Of a stretch of DNA of 64,000 nt, positions 47,792 to 57,785 are shown in pieces. A program made the position numbers and the translations under genes. This DNA is from Alcanivorax sp. (lineage in GTDB: Bacteria; Pseudomonadota; Gammaproteobacteria; Pseudomonadales; Alcanivoracaceae). The notes below the pieces were generated by a model that worked only from the letters and a program-made list of their open reading frames with translations, did not search any database and was not told the origin of the DNA. The stretch spans positions 282,598 to 346,597 of the forward strand of contig JAIUME010000002.1 of NCBI GenBank assembly GCA_022565695.1, given 5' to 3'. Each line of letters opens with the position of its first letter. Within the stretch, counting starts at the first letter, position 1.

Positions 47792-47827
47792 CTGCGGCAC
47801 GGCATCATTGCTGATGCCGTGCCGCAG
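47792..47827. terminator. 15-bp-stem hairpin between convergent operons
   Basis: CTGCGGCACGGCATC-ATTGCT-GATGCCGTGCCGCAG is a perfect stem between the end of nitrate ABC operon 2 (+) and the NIT-ANTAR gene (-). It probably terminates from both sides although T-tracts are short. Confidence 0.75.
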
Positions 47828-47861
47828 ACTTCTCATTAGGGACATGTCATTCGGGGATGCG

Positions 47862-49190
47862 TCACCCCAATACATCAGCCATGGACACCACAGCCCTGGC
47901 GACATCGATCAACCGCTTGCCCTGATTCATGGCCATTTTGCGCAACAGCCGATGCGCATCGTCTTCCTGAAGCTTGCGATGCTTCATCAGCAAGGCCTTG
48001 GCACGCTCGACGACTTTCCGTTCTTCCAGCGCCTCGCGCGCCGCATTCAGTTCATCCTGCATGGACTGCAGGCGTTGCGACTGATCGTGGACCATCTCGA
48101 TGATGGCCCGGCCCAACCGGGGACTGACACTCTCGCTGCTGTAGCGTTCTGCGCCGCAGAATACGACAAAGGAACCGCTGTCTTCAGGCAGTTCGGCCTC
48201 CTCTGTTGCGTCTGTTGCATCATCCTGTTGCAACGCGCCGATACGTGATGCCTGCTCGGCCAGGCGCGAGCGGGCCTGCTCGAGACGTTCGGTACACAGC
48301 GCCTGCAACTGATCTTCAAGGTGATCTTCCACCTCTTTCATGGCATCGATGCGCGCGGTCATCAGCAGAAACCAGTGGTCCGCGATATGTGCTGACGCGC
48401 CCTCACTCCTGAGCAACGCGGACAGATTACCGGTGCAGGCAAGCCGCCTCAGGCGCTCGACCTCGGCCTGATCAGTACCCCCGAGCGCGGTGCACCACAG
48501 CGCCTGACTTTCTGCATCCGCGAACTCGACAAAGATATCAAAGCAGCGCTCCTGGCCATCAATCAGATCGCTCAGCCGCTCCGCATGGGCCGCATCGAAC
48601 TCGCCCTGTGCGAAACCCGCCGCGCCCAGCGCCCGCTCCTGCCCGGCCAGCTCCTTGCCCTGCATGAAATTGAACATGGCCACCAGCAATCGGGAAATAG
48701 TGGGATCCATCGCTGCATCAGCCGCTTCGAACACGACCGCCAGCAGACCACCGACCATGGCGCTGTACTGTCGTACCGCTTCATCCGGCGCCAGGTCCAG
48801 GGCCCGGATGCGCGCACGTAACGGCTCCAGCCCCTCCAGGACATGCACGGCATGGGCGATGCGGCTGAACAGCCGGGCACCGCTTTGCACACCGATGGTG
48901 CGCGAGGCGACCTCATTCAGTGCGGCATAGAATTCCTGCGCCAGCTCATCCGAGGCAGCCCGGAGGTCATCCAGCTGGGCAGCAAAGCGCTCGCCACCGG
49001 AACCGAGGTGAACGTTGGAGGCGCCCCGCTCTCGTTGCAACGCGTGGATCAGGTTACTGATCACTGCGACAAGCTGCCCCATACGCATAAGGTGCGACAG
49101 ATCATCGATCTCGCATTGCCGCGACGCGATGATGAAATCGGTGGCGCACGGTTTGTCGTAACGGGTTTTGTCGACCGGTTCAGCGGTCAT
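47862..49190 (-). CDS. nasR: nitrate-responsive antiterminator, NIT domain plus ANTAR (NasR-like)
   Basis: A 442-aa cytoplasmic regulator. Residues about 25-270 form a helical NIT nitrate/nitrite sensor domain (LIHALQRERGASNVHLGS and later helices), then a linker, then a C-terminal ANTAR RNA-binding domain (ERKVVERAKALLMKHRKL ... LLRKMAMNQGKRLIDVARAVV). In Klebsiella, NasR binds the nasF leader when nitrate is present and prevents termination. Here the leaders of nirB and both nitrate ABC operons carry fitting terminators and hairpins. AGGGCAAGG precedes the ATG at 49190. Confidence 0.92.
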   Translation of the reverse strand: MTAEPVDKTRYDKPCATDFIIASRQCEIDDLSHLMRMGQLVAVISNLIHALQRERGASNVHLGSGGERFAAQLDDLRAASDELAQEFYAALNEVASRTIGVQSGARLFSRIAHAVHVLEGLEPLRARIRALDLAPDEAVRQYSAMVGGLLAVVFEAADAAMDPTISRLLVAMFNFMQGKELAGQERALGAAGFAQGEFDAAHAERLSDLIDGQERCFDIFVEFADAESQALWCTALGGTDQAEVERLRRLACTGNLSALLRSEGASAHIADHWFLLMTARIDAMKEVEDHLEDQLQALCTERLEQARSRLAEQASRIGALQQDDATDATEEAELPEDSGSFVVFCGAERYSSESVSPRLGRAIIEMVHDQSQRLQSMQDELNAAREALEERKVVERAKALLMKHRKLQEDDAHRLLRKMAMNQGKRLIDVARAVVSMADVLG

Positions 49191-49201
49191 GCCTTGCCCT
49201 C

Positions 49202-49231
49202 TTGCACCGGATTGCACCGGATTGCACCGGA
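49202..49231. repeat. 10-bp exact tandem repeat, three copies
   Basis: TTGCACCGGA repeats three times directly upstream of the NIT-ANTAR gene, in its 5' region. Each unit contains GCACC, the NtrC half-site core. With unspaced 10-bp units it is not a CRISPR. Confidence 0.8.
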
Positions 49232-49354
49232 AATGCGTCAAGATCATGTGAAGCTACTGACAGGAGTCATGCAAAGACCACGCCATGGCCATATTGTGAC
49301 CCGGGAGAACGCGCCGGCCGCCACTGGGCCGACGCAGGCAAGCGGCGATACCGC

Positions 49355-50281
49355 TCAGTCAACCTGCCTCGGATTCTGCCCACGATGGGCAACGCCGCGT
49401 TGCCGCGCCAGTTCGATCTGTTTCTGACGTTCCGCAAACCGCGCCTTCTGATCCGGCGTGAGCTGGTCATGGCAATGGGGGCAGGACACACCGACCTGAT
49501 ACAGCGGCGATGCCTTGTCTTCGGCGGATATCGGGCGGCGACATGCGTGGCACTGGTCGTACTGCCCCGGTTGCAGACTGTGATCCACCGTCACGCGCTC
49601 ATCAAACACGAAGCACTCACCCTCCCAGAGCGAGGTATCCGCGGGCACCTCTTCCAGATACTTCAGAATACCACCCTTGAGGTGATACACCTCCTCGAAA
49701 CCCTGCTCCTTCAGATAGGCCGTGGACTTTTCGCAACGAATCCCGCCGGTGCAGAACATGGCCACCTTGCGATGCTGTGCGGGATCCAGGTGCTCCCGCA
49801 CATAGTCCGGGAACTCCCGGAAACTTGTTGTTTCGGGATTCACGGCGCCGCGAAAGGTCCCCACCGCCACTTCATAGTCGTTGCGGGTATCAATCAGCAG
49901 TACCTCGGGATCGCTGATCAGCGCATTCCAGTCTTCCGGGGCAACATAGGTCCCCACCACATGGCGCGGATCAATACCCTCGACGCCCATGGTGACGATT
50001 TCACGCTTGAGTTTGACCTTGGTACGCAGGAAAGGATGGGCATCCACGTAAGACTCCTTGTGCTCGATAGCGCCAAGGTTGGGGTCCTGCGCAAGCCAGT
50101 CCAGCAGCGCATCGACCGCCGCGCGCGTGCCCGACACGGTGCCATTGATGCCCTCTGCAGCGAGCAACAGGGTGCCGCGCACTTCAAGCCGGAGCATGGT
50201 ATCCAGCAGCGGCTGCTGAAGTGCCTGGTAATTGTCCAGCCGGACAAACTTGTAGAGTGCTGCAACAACAATCTGGCTCAT
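49355..50281 (-). CDS. trhO: tRNA uridine(34) hydroxylase TrhO (rhodanese family)
   Basis: A 308-aa protein of the TrhO/YceA family, which makes 5-hydroxyuridine at tRNA position 34 with oxygen. It has an N-terminal acylphosphatase-like domain ([15 protein letters not shown]), a rhodanese domain with active-site loop [10 protein letters not shown] and a C-terminal zinc-like Cys region (CHACRRP, SCPHCHD). The ATG at 50281 ([12 protein letters not shown]) matches the family start; the open frame beyond it has no support. The downstream gene order is not informative. Confidence 0.93.
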   Translation of the reverse strand: MSQIVVAALYKFVRLDNYQALQQPLLDTMLRLEVRGTLLLAAEGINGTVSGTRAAVDALLDWLAQDPNLGAIEHKESYVDAHPFLRTKVKLKREIVTMGVEGIDPRHVVGTYVAPEDWNALISDPEVLLIDTRNDYEVAVGTFRGAVNPETTSFREFPDYVREHLDPAQHRKVAMFCTGGIRCEKSTAYLKEQGFEEVYHLKGGILKYLEEVPADTSLWEGECFVFDERVTVDHSLQPGQYDQCHACRRPISAEDKASPLYQVGVSCPHCHDQLTPDQKARFAERQKQIELARQRGVAHRGQNPRQVD

Positions 50282-50307
50282 GACGTTTTCAAACTCTCTT
50301 TGCTGCC

Positions 50308-50616
50308 TCAACGACTGCCACCCTTGCAATCCGGTGATGCCAGGGCCTGGCCGCCGCGCTGCGCCCACTCCTCAGGGGTATGCGTGTGCAGGGCCAGCGC
50401 ATGGACGGACCCCGCCAGCTCCTCTTTCAGCAGGGCATGAATGCAACGATGGCGCTTCACCAGCGACAGCCCGGCGAACGCCTCAGACACCACCACCAGC
50501 TTGTAGTGGGACTCGGTGCGCGGGCCACCGTGCAGGTGGCTTTCGTTTTCCAGCGCCAAGTATGTCACGGCGAGACCGTCACGCACCTTGCGCTCGATCA
50601 AGGCTGCCATCGTCAT
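50308..50616 (-). CDS. BolA family protein
   Basis: A 102-aa BolA-fold protein with [21 protein letters not shown] and [12 protein letters not shown], the conserved helix-turn-helix-like core with the invariant His. BolA proteins bind monothiol glutaredoxins and [2Fe-2S] clusters and influence cell shape and stress genes. AGGAGG lies before the ATG at 50616. It lies 26 bases upstream of trhO on the same strand and is probably co-transcribed. Confidence 0.92.
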   Translation of the reverse strand: MTMAALIERKVRDGLAVTYLALENESHLHGGPRTESHYKLVVVSEAFAGLSLVKRHRCIHALLKEELAGSVHALALHTHTPEEWAQRGGQALASPDCKGGSR

Positions 50617-50716
50617 GAAACCTCCTGCGTGAAACGTGTTGACCTGTTGGGGCCGGGCGCATTCTACGCCCCATCAGCGGGCCTGTCCTGTCCACATGCC
50701 CGGCCACATGCCCATT

Positions 50717-52240
50717 CTAAATGACATCGTCCCAGAGCGCGGGCAGCGCCTCGTTCTGCCAGCCCGGATAAGCCGCCATGCCCGCTTCGCGGCCCAGCAG
50801 GCGTACCTGGCCACTGCTGGCCCAGTCAGCCCAGCCCGGCGTATTGCCTGCAGCGAAGCCGCCCCAGATGGCCTGAACCTCACGGCTGAGGGATGCCGCC
50901 GCCTCGCCGCCACCGGTAAACAGCTGCCCCACCGGCGTGTCCGTGATACCGAAGACGAAGGGCACATCACTGACGTGGCAGGCGCCCAGCGGCACCCCGA
51001 ATGCTGAAACCTCCCAGGTGAACTCGAAACCCCAGGCAGCGCCACCGGCGGCGACCTGGGCATCCAGCAGACGCCGGGTCGGCACACGGAATACGCGGTC
51101 CGTCTCCATGGCGCTCAACCAGTCGAGCTTCGAACGCTCGGGATGGGGCACCAGCTCACGCTGATAGGCGGCCATCGCCTCTGGCCCATGGTCCGGCAAT
51201 GCCCGCTGAAAGCGACGCTGCAGATCCTCATCGCGCAACGCCCGCAGTTGCTGCATGCCTGCGCCGCCATTGAATGGCGCCGCATACTGGAACAGGTGCC
51301 ACTCATCCCGACAGGTGCCGGCCAGTATGACCTTGTCCCGGGCACTGCCTGCCGCGATGGCCGCCACCGGCAGTTCAGGCAGCAAGGCGCCGTCAACCAC
51401 CGGCAGGAAGGTCATGCCGAATTGCGGTGTGCTGCTGCGCAGGCCGCGCTGCACCGTGGTCTTCACGGCACTGCGCTGGGCCCGCACCACGTCAGCGGGA
51501 GACGCCTTGCGCAGCTTGTCCGCTGCACTGCCGTCGCCCGGCAATGCGGCCAGCAGCATCTCCGCCACGCGGCTGCCCTCATCCGGCGCCAGCACCATGT
51601 CACCCGCCCCGGACTGCAGAATCGCGCGATGGAACAGCGCGCTGGCCGACGGTGTGGCCAGCAGCGTGGCAACACTGAAGGCCCCGGCTGATTCACCAAA
51701 GATCGTTACCGCCGACGGATCGCCGCCAAAAGCGCCGATATTGCGTTGTACCCAGGCCAGTGCCGCCACCTGATCCCGCAGGCCCAGATTGCCATCAGCC
51801 TCCAGCGACGGAGCCAGATCAGCGAACCAGCCATACCCCCAGGCGCCGAGACGATATGCCGCATTCACCACGATGACCTGCTGTGTGCGCGCCAGATGCT
51901 CACCGTTATAGAGCAACTGCGACGGCGAGCCGGCCAGATACCCGCCTCCGTGGAACCAGACCATCACCGGAAAGGGGCCGTCCCCCTCCGGCACCCAGAT
52001 GTTGACCGCCAGACAATCGTCACCGATCTCCTCGACGCCCATCAGGGGATTCTTTTCCTGCCAGGTCGCTACGGCGAATCGGTCTGCCGCGCGCACGCCC
52101 GCCCAGGGCGCCACCGGCTGCGGCGCCCGGAATCGCAAGGCGCCACTTGGCGGAGCAGCGAACGGAATGCCCCGATACGCCACACAACCTTTACCGGGCA
52201 GGCCACTGACTTTGCCGCTCTCGATGTCCACTACTGTCAT
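50717..52240 (-). CDS. type-B carboxylesterase
   Basis: A 507-aa esterase of the carboxylesterase/para-nitrobenzyl esterase family. The nucleophile elbow is FGESAGAFS, the oxyanion loop is WFHGGGYLAGSP, and the catalytic His is probably in GACHVSDVPFVFG. No signal peptide, so cytoplasmic. AGGAG lies eight bases before the ATG at 52240; a TTG just before it could also start. Substrate unknown. It is monocistronic. Confidence 0.9.
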   Translation of the reverse strand: MTVVDIESGKVSGLPGKGCVAYRGIPFAAPPSGALRFRAPQPVAPWAGVRAADRFAVATWQEKNPLMGVEEIGDDCLAVNIWVPEGDGPFPVMVWFHGGGYLAGSPSQLLYNGEHLARTQQVIVVNAAYRLGAWGYGWFADLAPSLEADGNLGLRDQVAALAWVQRNIGAFGGDPSAVTIFGESAGAFSVATLLATPSASALFHRAILQSGAGDMVLAPDEGSRVAEMLLAALPGDGSAADKLRKASPADVVRAQRSAVKTTVQRGLRSSTPQFGMTFLPVVDGALLPELPVAAIAAGSARDKVILAGTCRDEWHLFQYAAPFNGGAGMQQLRALRDEDLQRRFQRALPDHGPEAMAAYQRELVPHPERSKLDWLSAMETDRVFRVPTRRLLDAQVAAGGAAWGFEFTWEVSAFGVPLGACHVSDVPFVFGITDTPVGQLFTGGGEAAASLSREVQAIWGGFAAGNTPGWADWASSGQVRLLGREAGMAAYPGWQNEALPALWDDVI

Positions 52241-52421
52241 CAATCACTCCTGCGATCACATCTGTCGAATTCTGACACCTGTTTAATTGTCGGACAGTGA
52301 TGGCCAGACACACTCATCATCTCACCTACACTGCACAGGTCCTCACGAAGCCATTCCTCACCACATCAGGGAAGCTGTTGCCGGGGACTACCTGACATTC
52401 AGCATTTTAAGGAGCTTGATC

Positions 52422-52796
52422 ATGCCTCAGTTCAACAAGGAACGCCTTGACCAGATCAACACCCGCCTCGAGCAGGCCCGTGAAGACCTTCGCGCCACCA
52501 GCGACAAGGCTGTGAAAGCGGTACGTGGCGCGGTGACCCGTGTCGAACAACGCGGCACCGACCTCTTCCAGGAGCTGGTGAAGACCGGTGAAGCGCTGCA
52601 GAAGACCCGCAGCAAGAACCAGAGCAAAACCGCCAAGGCCGGCAAAAAGCCGGAGCTGTCCCTCGACGCATTGCGTCAGGGCACTGCCAGCCTGCTGGGC
52701 CTGCCGACCCGCGACGAGGTCGAAGCCCTGAACAAGAAGCTCAACTCGCTGACCCGCAAGGTGCGCAAGATCGAGAAGGCCGCCACCGGCGCCTGA
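52422..52796 (+). CDS. phasin family protein (PHA granule associated)
   Basis: A 124-aa, highly helical, Lys/Ala-rich protein of the PhaI/PhaF-like phasin group. It has long amphipathic heptads (RLDQINTRLEQAREDL), a Lys-rich hinge (KNQSKTAKAGKK) and the family ending LGLPTRDEVEALNKKLNSL. Phasins coat polyhydroxyalkanoate granules. AAGGAG lies before the ATG at 52422. A perfect hairpin follows the gene. PHA synthase genes are not in the window. Confidence 0.8.
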   Translation: MPQFNKERLDQINTRLEQAREDLRATSDKAVKAVRGAVTRVEQRGTDLFQELVKTGEALQKTRSKNQSKTAKAGKKPELSLDALRQGTASLLGLPTRDEVEALNKKLNSLTRKVRKIEKAATGA

Positions 52797-52821
52797 TTTC
52801 CCGCCCCCTGCGTGTTGCGCG

Positions 52822-52856
52822 CACCGCACGATCATCCCTGTGAAGATCGTGCGGTG
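52822..52856 (+). terminator. hairpin after the phasin gene
   Basis: CACCGCACGATC and GATCGTGCGGTG form a perfect 12-bp stem with an 11-base loop. There is no T-tract downstream (GGGCACACGTGCC follows), but its position 25 bases after the stop fits a terminator. Confidence 0.6.
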
Positions 52857-52921
52857 GGCACACGTGCCTATTGACACACCGTCGGCGCTTCCGTTGACTA
52901 TGCGGTCTACTCTGATGGGTA

Positions 52922-53968
52922 ATGTCCCGCATGAACAACCCGAATAATACAAGGCCGGGCACCCTTACGGTCGCCTCCTATTGGATTGAGTACCTCCTCG
53001 ATGCCGCGCTGCATCTCGGTTGCGACCTCAGCGCTGACCTGTTGCGCCTGGGCATTACCGAAGAACAGCTGGAGCAACCACAAGCCCGTGTTCCCCTGCG
53101 CGCTGAACAAGCGCTACTCCAGGCGGCGGTCAGCCGCACCGGTGACGCCTGCTTTGGGCTGCATATGGGTGAAATGATCCGGCCACGCTTCATGGGCGAA
53201 CTCGGCTACGCCACCATGTCCAGCGCCAATCTGCGCCAGGCACTGGAACTGACCATCCCCTTCCAGCGTGTTACCAACGAACTGATTTCGCTGGATGTGG
53301 AGCGCGAAGGCGGACAACTGGTTCTGCTCTGGGACGCCCTGCTGCCGGACCTGCCCGAAACGCATCACCGCATCGAGGCCCTGTGCGCGGGCTCGGTCAC
53401 CTTCGGCCGCTGGATTACCGGCAAGACAGAAGAAAATCCGGTGGCGGTGCACTTCCGGCACTCCGCCCCGGCGGATACCAGCGAGCATGCCCGTATCTTC
53501 CGTTGCCCGGTGCATTTTGATTCCCACAGCAACTCGGTGATCCTGGATCAGCGCATGCTGGACATGCCGATACGCGATGCCGATGCGGAAGTGCACCGGA
53601 TCATGCGCAACCGCGTCCATCAGGCCATGACCCAGTTTCTGGCGCGGGACAATCTGCTTGATCAGGTGCGTGCCGAAATCCAGCAGCAACTGCTGCACGG
53701 CACACCGCAGCTGGAAAGCGTGGCAGAAGCCATGAATGTGAAGCCCTGGACGCTGCGCCGACGCCTGCGCGCCGAAGAGGCGGATTTCACCACGCTGCTG
53801 GATGACGAGCGCAAGGCCCTGGCCACCGACTGGCTGATCAACAGTGATCGCCCGGTGAGCCAGATCGCTGCTGATCTGGGCTATTCAGAGCAAAGCGCGT
53901 TCAATCGCGCCTTCCGACGCTGGTTTGCCTGTACGCCCGTCGCCTACCGGCAGCAGTATCGGGGGTAA
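52922..53968 (+). CDS. AraC family transcriptional regulator (OruR/ArgR-like subgroup)
   Basis: A 348-aa regulator with an N-terminal ligand domain of the Arabinose_bd type (about 15-200) and a C-terminal double helix-turn-helix (about 245-345; LESVAEAMNVKPWTLRRRL, SQIAADLGYSEQSAFNRAF RRW). The effector is unknown; relatives respond to ornithine, hydroxyproline or lipid-derived signals. A TTGACA box at 52871 may be its -35. The last 68 bases overlap antisense with the end of the flavoprotein gene. Confidence 0.88.
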   Translation: MSRMNNPNNTRPGTLTVASYWIEYLLDAALHLGCDLSADLLRLGITEEQLEQPQARVPLRAEQALLQAAVSRTGDACFGLHMGEMIRPRFMGELGYATMSSANLRQALELTIPFQRVTNELISLDVEREGGQLVLLWDALLPDLPETHHRIEALCAGSVTFGRWITGKTEENPVAVHFRHSAPADTSEHARIFRCPVHFDSHSNSVILDQRMLDMPIRDADAEVHRIMRNRVHQAMTQFLARDNLLDQVRAEIQQQLLHGTPQLESVAEAMNVKPWTLRRRLRAEEADFTTLLDDERKALATDWLINSDRPVSQIAADLGYSEQSAFNRAFRRWFACTPVAYRQQYRG

Positions 53969-55100
53969 GCCACCGCCGTTTGCTCTGGGCCAGTGTCAGC
54001 CCCTCGGAAAAACCGCTCATCAACGGCTTGTGGAGCCCCATACGCAACAGCGCGTAAGGGGCAGGCAACAAGCGGTACCAGGCGCTGGCCAGCCAGCGGG
54101 TCAGCCGCAACTCCCGTCGCCAGCTCTGCAGACTGCGTGCATAGGCAGCTCCTACATTACGCCCCCTATCGCTTCCCATGCCGCCCCCACCCAGAATCGC
54201 GGCGGCCGCCATCTGCCCGCTGAGCACGGCGCCATAGATCCCCTCACCCAGCAGCGCTTCCGCCAGTCCCGCCGCATCACCGGCAAATAACACACGCCCC
54301 GCACTCAGCGGTTGCTGATCACCGCGCACCGGGATCGGGTAGCCATGAATGGCCTCCAGCGCGTCGCTGCCAAGGCGCTCGCTGCTGTAGGCCAGCAATC
54401 GCTCCCGGCTGACGGCATGGCGGGTGCCGCAATGCGTATAGAGACCGACGTTGATGTGATCTCCTTTGGGAAACAGCCAGCCGTAGCCGCCCGCCTGACT
54501 GGCATAATCGAAACGCATGGCCGGCCAAGGGCGGTCCACCACCTGCTCCCGGGGCAGTAACCCTTCAATCGCCATCGCCATAGCGCCACCGGGCTGACCG
54601 ATGAGCAGCCGCCGCACCGGGGAATGCGCGCCATCCGCCGCAATCAGCCAGCGCGCGCGGAACGTCTGCCCGTCGCTGGCGCTGATCGTGACGCGCCCCT
54701 CGCCATCGACGGCGGACACACTGTCCTGACTGATTCGCGCGATACCCGGGATACGCAGCAGCGTCGCCCCGGCCAGGCAGGCCTGCCGCAGGCAGAAATC
54801 ATCCAGTTCAGGCCGGTGCATCATCAGACACACTGGCGCAGCGGCCTCGAAATGATCCACCCAGCGGCCAGCATGGCTCATGGTGATGCCGGAGACGGTT
54901 TCCCGCACGACCGGGGTAATGTCAAAACGCAGGCGCTGTGCCGCCTTGATGGTGACACCCCCTGCGCAGGGCTTGGCCCTGGCCTCAGCAGGCCGGTCCA
55001 GCATCAGCACGGATACGCCAGCCCGAGCCAGATCCAGCGCCGCAGCAGCCCCGGCTGGGCCAGCCCCGACGATCACCACTTCTGCGTCCGTTCTGCTCAT
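53901..55100 (-). CDS. FAD-dependent geranylgeranyl-reductase-like oxidoreductase
   Basis: A 399-aa flavoprotein of the geranylgeranyl reductase/PHBH family. It has the FAD motif VVIVGAGPAGAAAALDLARA, the family PCAGGVT segment and the GDAAGLAEALLGEGIYGA motif that binds FAD and marks the class. Family members reduce isoprenoid double bonds or hydroxylate aromatics. The C-terminal part (about 330-399) is basic and probably membrane associated. It is convergent with and overlaps the AraC gene, so the two are unlikely to be one unit. Substrate unknown. Confidence 0.85.
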   Translation of the reverse strand: MSRTDAEVVIVGAGPAGAAAALDLARAGVSVLMLDRPAEARAKPCAGGVTIKAAQRLRFDITPVVRETVSGITMSHAGRWVDHFEAAAPVCLMMHRPELDDFCLRQACLAGATLLRIPGIARISQDSVSAVDGEGRVTISASDGQTFRARWLIAADGAHSPVRRLLIGQPGGAMAMAIEGLLPREQVVDRPWPAMRFDYASQAGGYGWLFPKGDHINVGLYTHCGTRHAVSRERLLAYSSERLGSDALEAIHGYPIPVRGDQQPLSAGRVLFAGDAAGLAEALLGEGIYGAVLSGQMAAAAILGGGGMGSDRGRNVGAAYARSLQSWRRELRLTRWLASAWYRLLPAPYALLRMGLHKPLMSGFSEGLTLAQSKRRWLTPDTAAGRRRAYRQTSVGRRD

Positions 55101-55233
55101 TCTCCACCCACCCGGTCGCTTACCTGCTGAAAAGCCGAGTCTCGCCCGCCCCGCCCTTCACGTCCATGCCACCGTCCATGCCACCACACTCGCCCCGGAA
55201 ACGGTCCCCCGTGCGATACCGCGCCGAGTCGAT

Positions 55234-55239
55234 TATAAT
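55234..55239 (+). promoter_or_regulatory. -10 box of a probable sigma-70 promoter for mdh
   Basis: A perfect TATAAT lies about 100 bases before the mdh ATG. The best -35 candidate, TGCGAT, starts 22 bases earlier and is weak. No other promoter-like sequence is apparent in this 237-base gap. Confidence 0.5.
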
Positions 55240-55337
55240 GCGCGCCCACCGGGTCATCGCCCTCCAGCCCACAAGGCCGGATGTCGCCGGAAGACTCACA
55301 CACAATCCGCCATACAGGCGAATCAAGGAGATTGTTC

Positions 55338-56318
<981 letters not shown>

Positions 56319-56343
56319 TAATCATTGCAGGCAGAACAAAAAA

Positions 56344-56367
56344 ACGGGGCCAACTGGCCCCGTTTTT
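56344..56367 (+). terminator. intrinsic terminator of mdh
   Basis: ACGGGGCCA-AC-TGGCCCCGT followed by six T's, 25 bases after the mdh stop; an A-run precedes the stem. Confidence 0.95.
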
Positions 56368-56372
56368 TGTTC

Positions 56373-56642
56373 ATCGCGGCGATGGCGCCCACGCCCCCAT
56401 TTTTATTGCGGATTCGTGATGCGCCCGGCATTTTTTACTGTTTCGCTTTCCTTTTCCCCTTGATAATCGTCGATCTCCTACACGCCATGTCAGCTATTTC
56501 TTACACCGTCCGTGCCATTTTTCAGCATGCCCAATGACCACACCCGCCTGCCATTTTACCTTCTCTTTCCCATGTGCTATCTAGTCACACGCTATACATG
56601 CGACCTGTACGCGCAACATCGGTCAGGAGGAAACCCTCAAGG
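56373..56642. other. intergenic stretch before the type VI effector cassette
   Basis: About 270 bases, more AT-rich than the surroundings, between the mdh terminator and the cassette. An AGGAGG at 56625 is the only clear signal; it lies 12 bases before the first ATG. No -10/-35 or sigma-54 box was convincing. Confidence 0.5.
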
Positions 56643-57785
56643 ATGAATAATGGCATCATCATGCCGCTGCTGCCCGCGCATCAACGTGAGGCGGAATCGC
56701 TCTATCGTCACCGCCTCACGCTTCTTGAAAAAGTTTCTGTGCCACTGACGGTACTGCACGGTCTCGATCTGCGCCTGGCAGGTAACCTGTTCGCCCTGTC
56801 GTTGCCTGACGAGCAAGGCTGCGTGCATCTGCCCCAACGCTCGCCAGCGGCGACATTCGTACACCTGTGGGTGATGCTGTATCGCGACCCCGAGGCAACG
56901 CTGGCGGCCCTGGCTTCGGCATTCGAACAGCTGGAACCGGACCACCGTGATGCCTCGCTCCACGCACTCCACTGGCGCTCGAGCGCAGGCCTCGCCCGGT
57001 TGATCGACATCGCCCGGACAAACGGCACCCTGACACCGTGGCCTCCCGCGCTGGAAGCCGCCCTGCTGTTTAGCTCCGACACACCAGCGTCCATCACAGC
57101 GCGCCTCCATCAGGACACCCCGGCACCGTTGTGTATAAGGCTGCTGCAATACCTGGATGAACAGCCCGACAGCCCCTGTGACGTGTTCCGCCCCTGGTAC
57201 CAACACCCGGACGCGGACGTTCGCGACAGCGCCCTGATCGCGGGCCTGCACCGCCGCGACCCGGACGCGCTGGACGTCCTGGAACACAGCGTGCCTGCGG
57301 CAACCACCGCCGAACCGCACGGTCTGCAGCGCATCTCCTGGCTGCTGGCCAGCCGCCAGCGCCCCGCGCTCATCCCGGCCCATCCCCTGATAGCCGGTTT
57401 ATCCGGTTCTGCCGCCGCCGCGTCAGCCTTGCTCGATTGGCTGGCGCACCCGGCCAGCGCGGAATCCGCCGCCCAAGGCTGGTTCTGGTTGACCGGCCAG
57501 ACATTACCCCGGCGGCCACGTTTGCAGGAGGTGGGCGGCGATACCCCTGCCAACGCGCCGACGCTGCCGGATGCCGACGCCGCCCATGGCTGGTGGGCAC
57601 AGCACGGCTGGCCTGATGGCCAGTCACAGCCGCCGGGCGGCCCCGCAACGGCCCCGCATGTGCCTCTGGCCGGGCAGATCATGACCTTGCGCGCTGCCCT
57701 GGCTGGCCTGTCACAAGGCCACGCCCACAGCATCCTGTATCGCCCCGCCACCCTGTGGTTCACGGCCCTGTCGGAGGACGCCTGA
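56643..57785 (+). CDS. type VI cassette protein, TIGR02270-like
   Basis: A 380-aa cytoplasmic protein of helical-repeat character: repeated HxxPDADVRDSALIAGLHRR-like units (about 190-215) and HEAT-like helices throughout. It matches the TIGR02270 type found next to DUF2169 and PAAR genes in type VI secretion islands. The role is unknown; a scaffold or chaperone function for effector loading is inference. The stop overlaps the DUF2169 ATG (TGATG). The start is uncertain because the best ribosome site is slightly far from the ATG. Confidence 0.7.
   Translation: MNNGIIMPLLPAHQREAESLYRHRLTLLEKVSVPLTVLHGLDLRLAGNLFALSLPDEQGCVHLPQRSPAATFVHLWVMLYRDPEATLAALASAFEQLEPDHRDASLHALHWRSSAGLARLIDIARTNGTLTPWPPALEAALLFSSDTPASITARLHQDTPAPLCIRLLQYLDEQPDSPCDVFRPWYQHPDADVRDSALIAGLHRRDPDALDVLEHSVPAATTAEPHGLQRISWLLASRQRPALIPAHPLIAGLSGSAAAASALLDWLAHPASAESAAQGWFWLTGQTLPRRPRLQEVGGDTPANAPTLPDADAAHGWWAQHGWPDGQSQPPGGPATAPHVPLAGQIMTLRAALAGLSQGHAHSILYRPATLWFTALSEDA

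Noticed and set aside
49202..49231. CRISPR-like repeat
   Set aside because: Units are 10 bp and contiguous with no spacers, and no cas genes are present.
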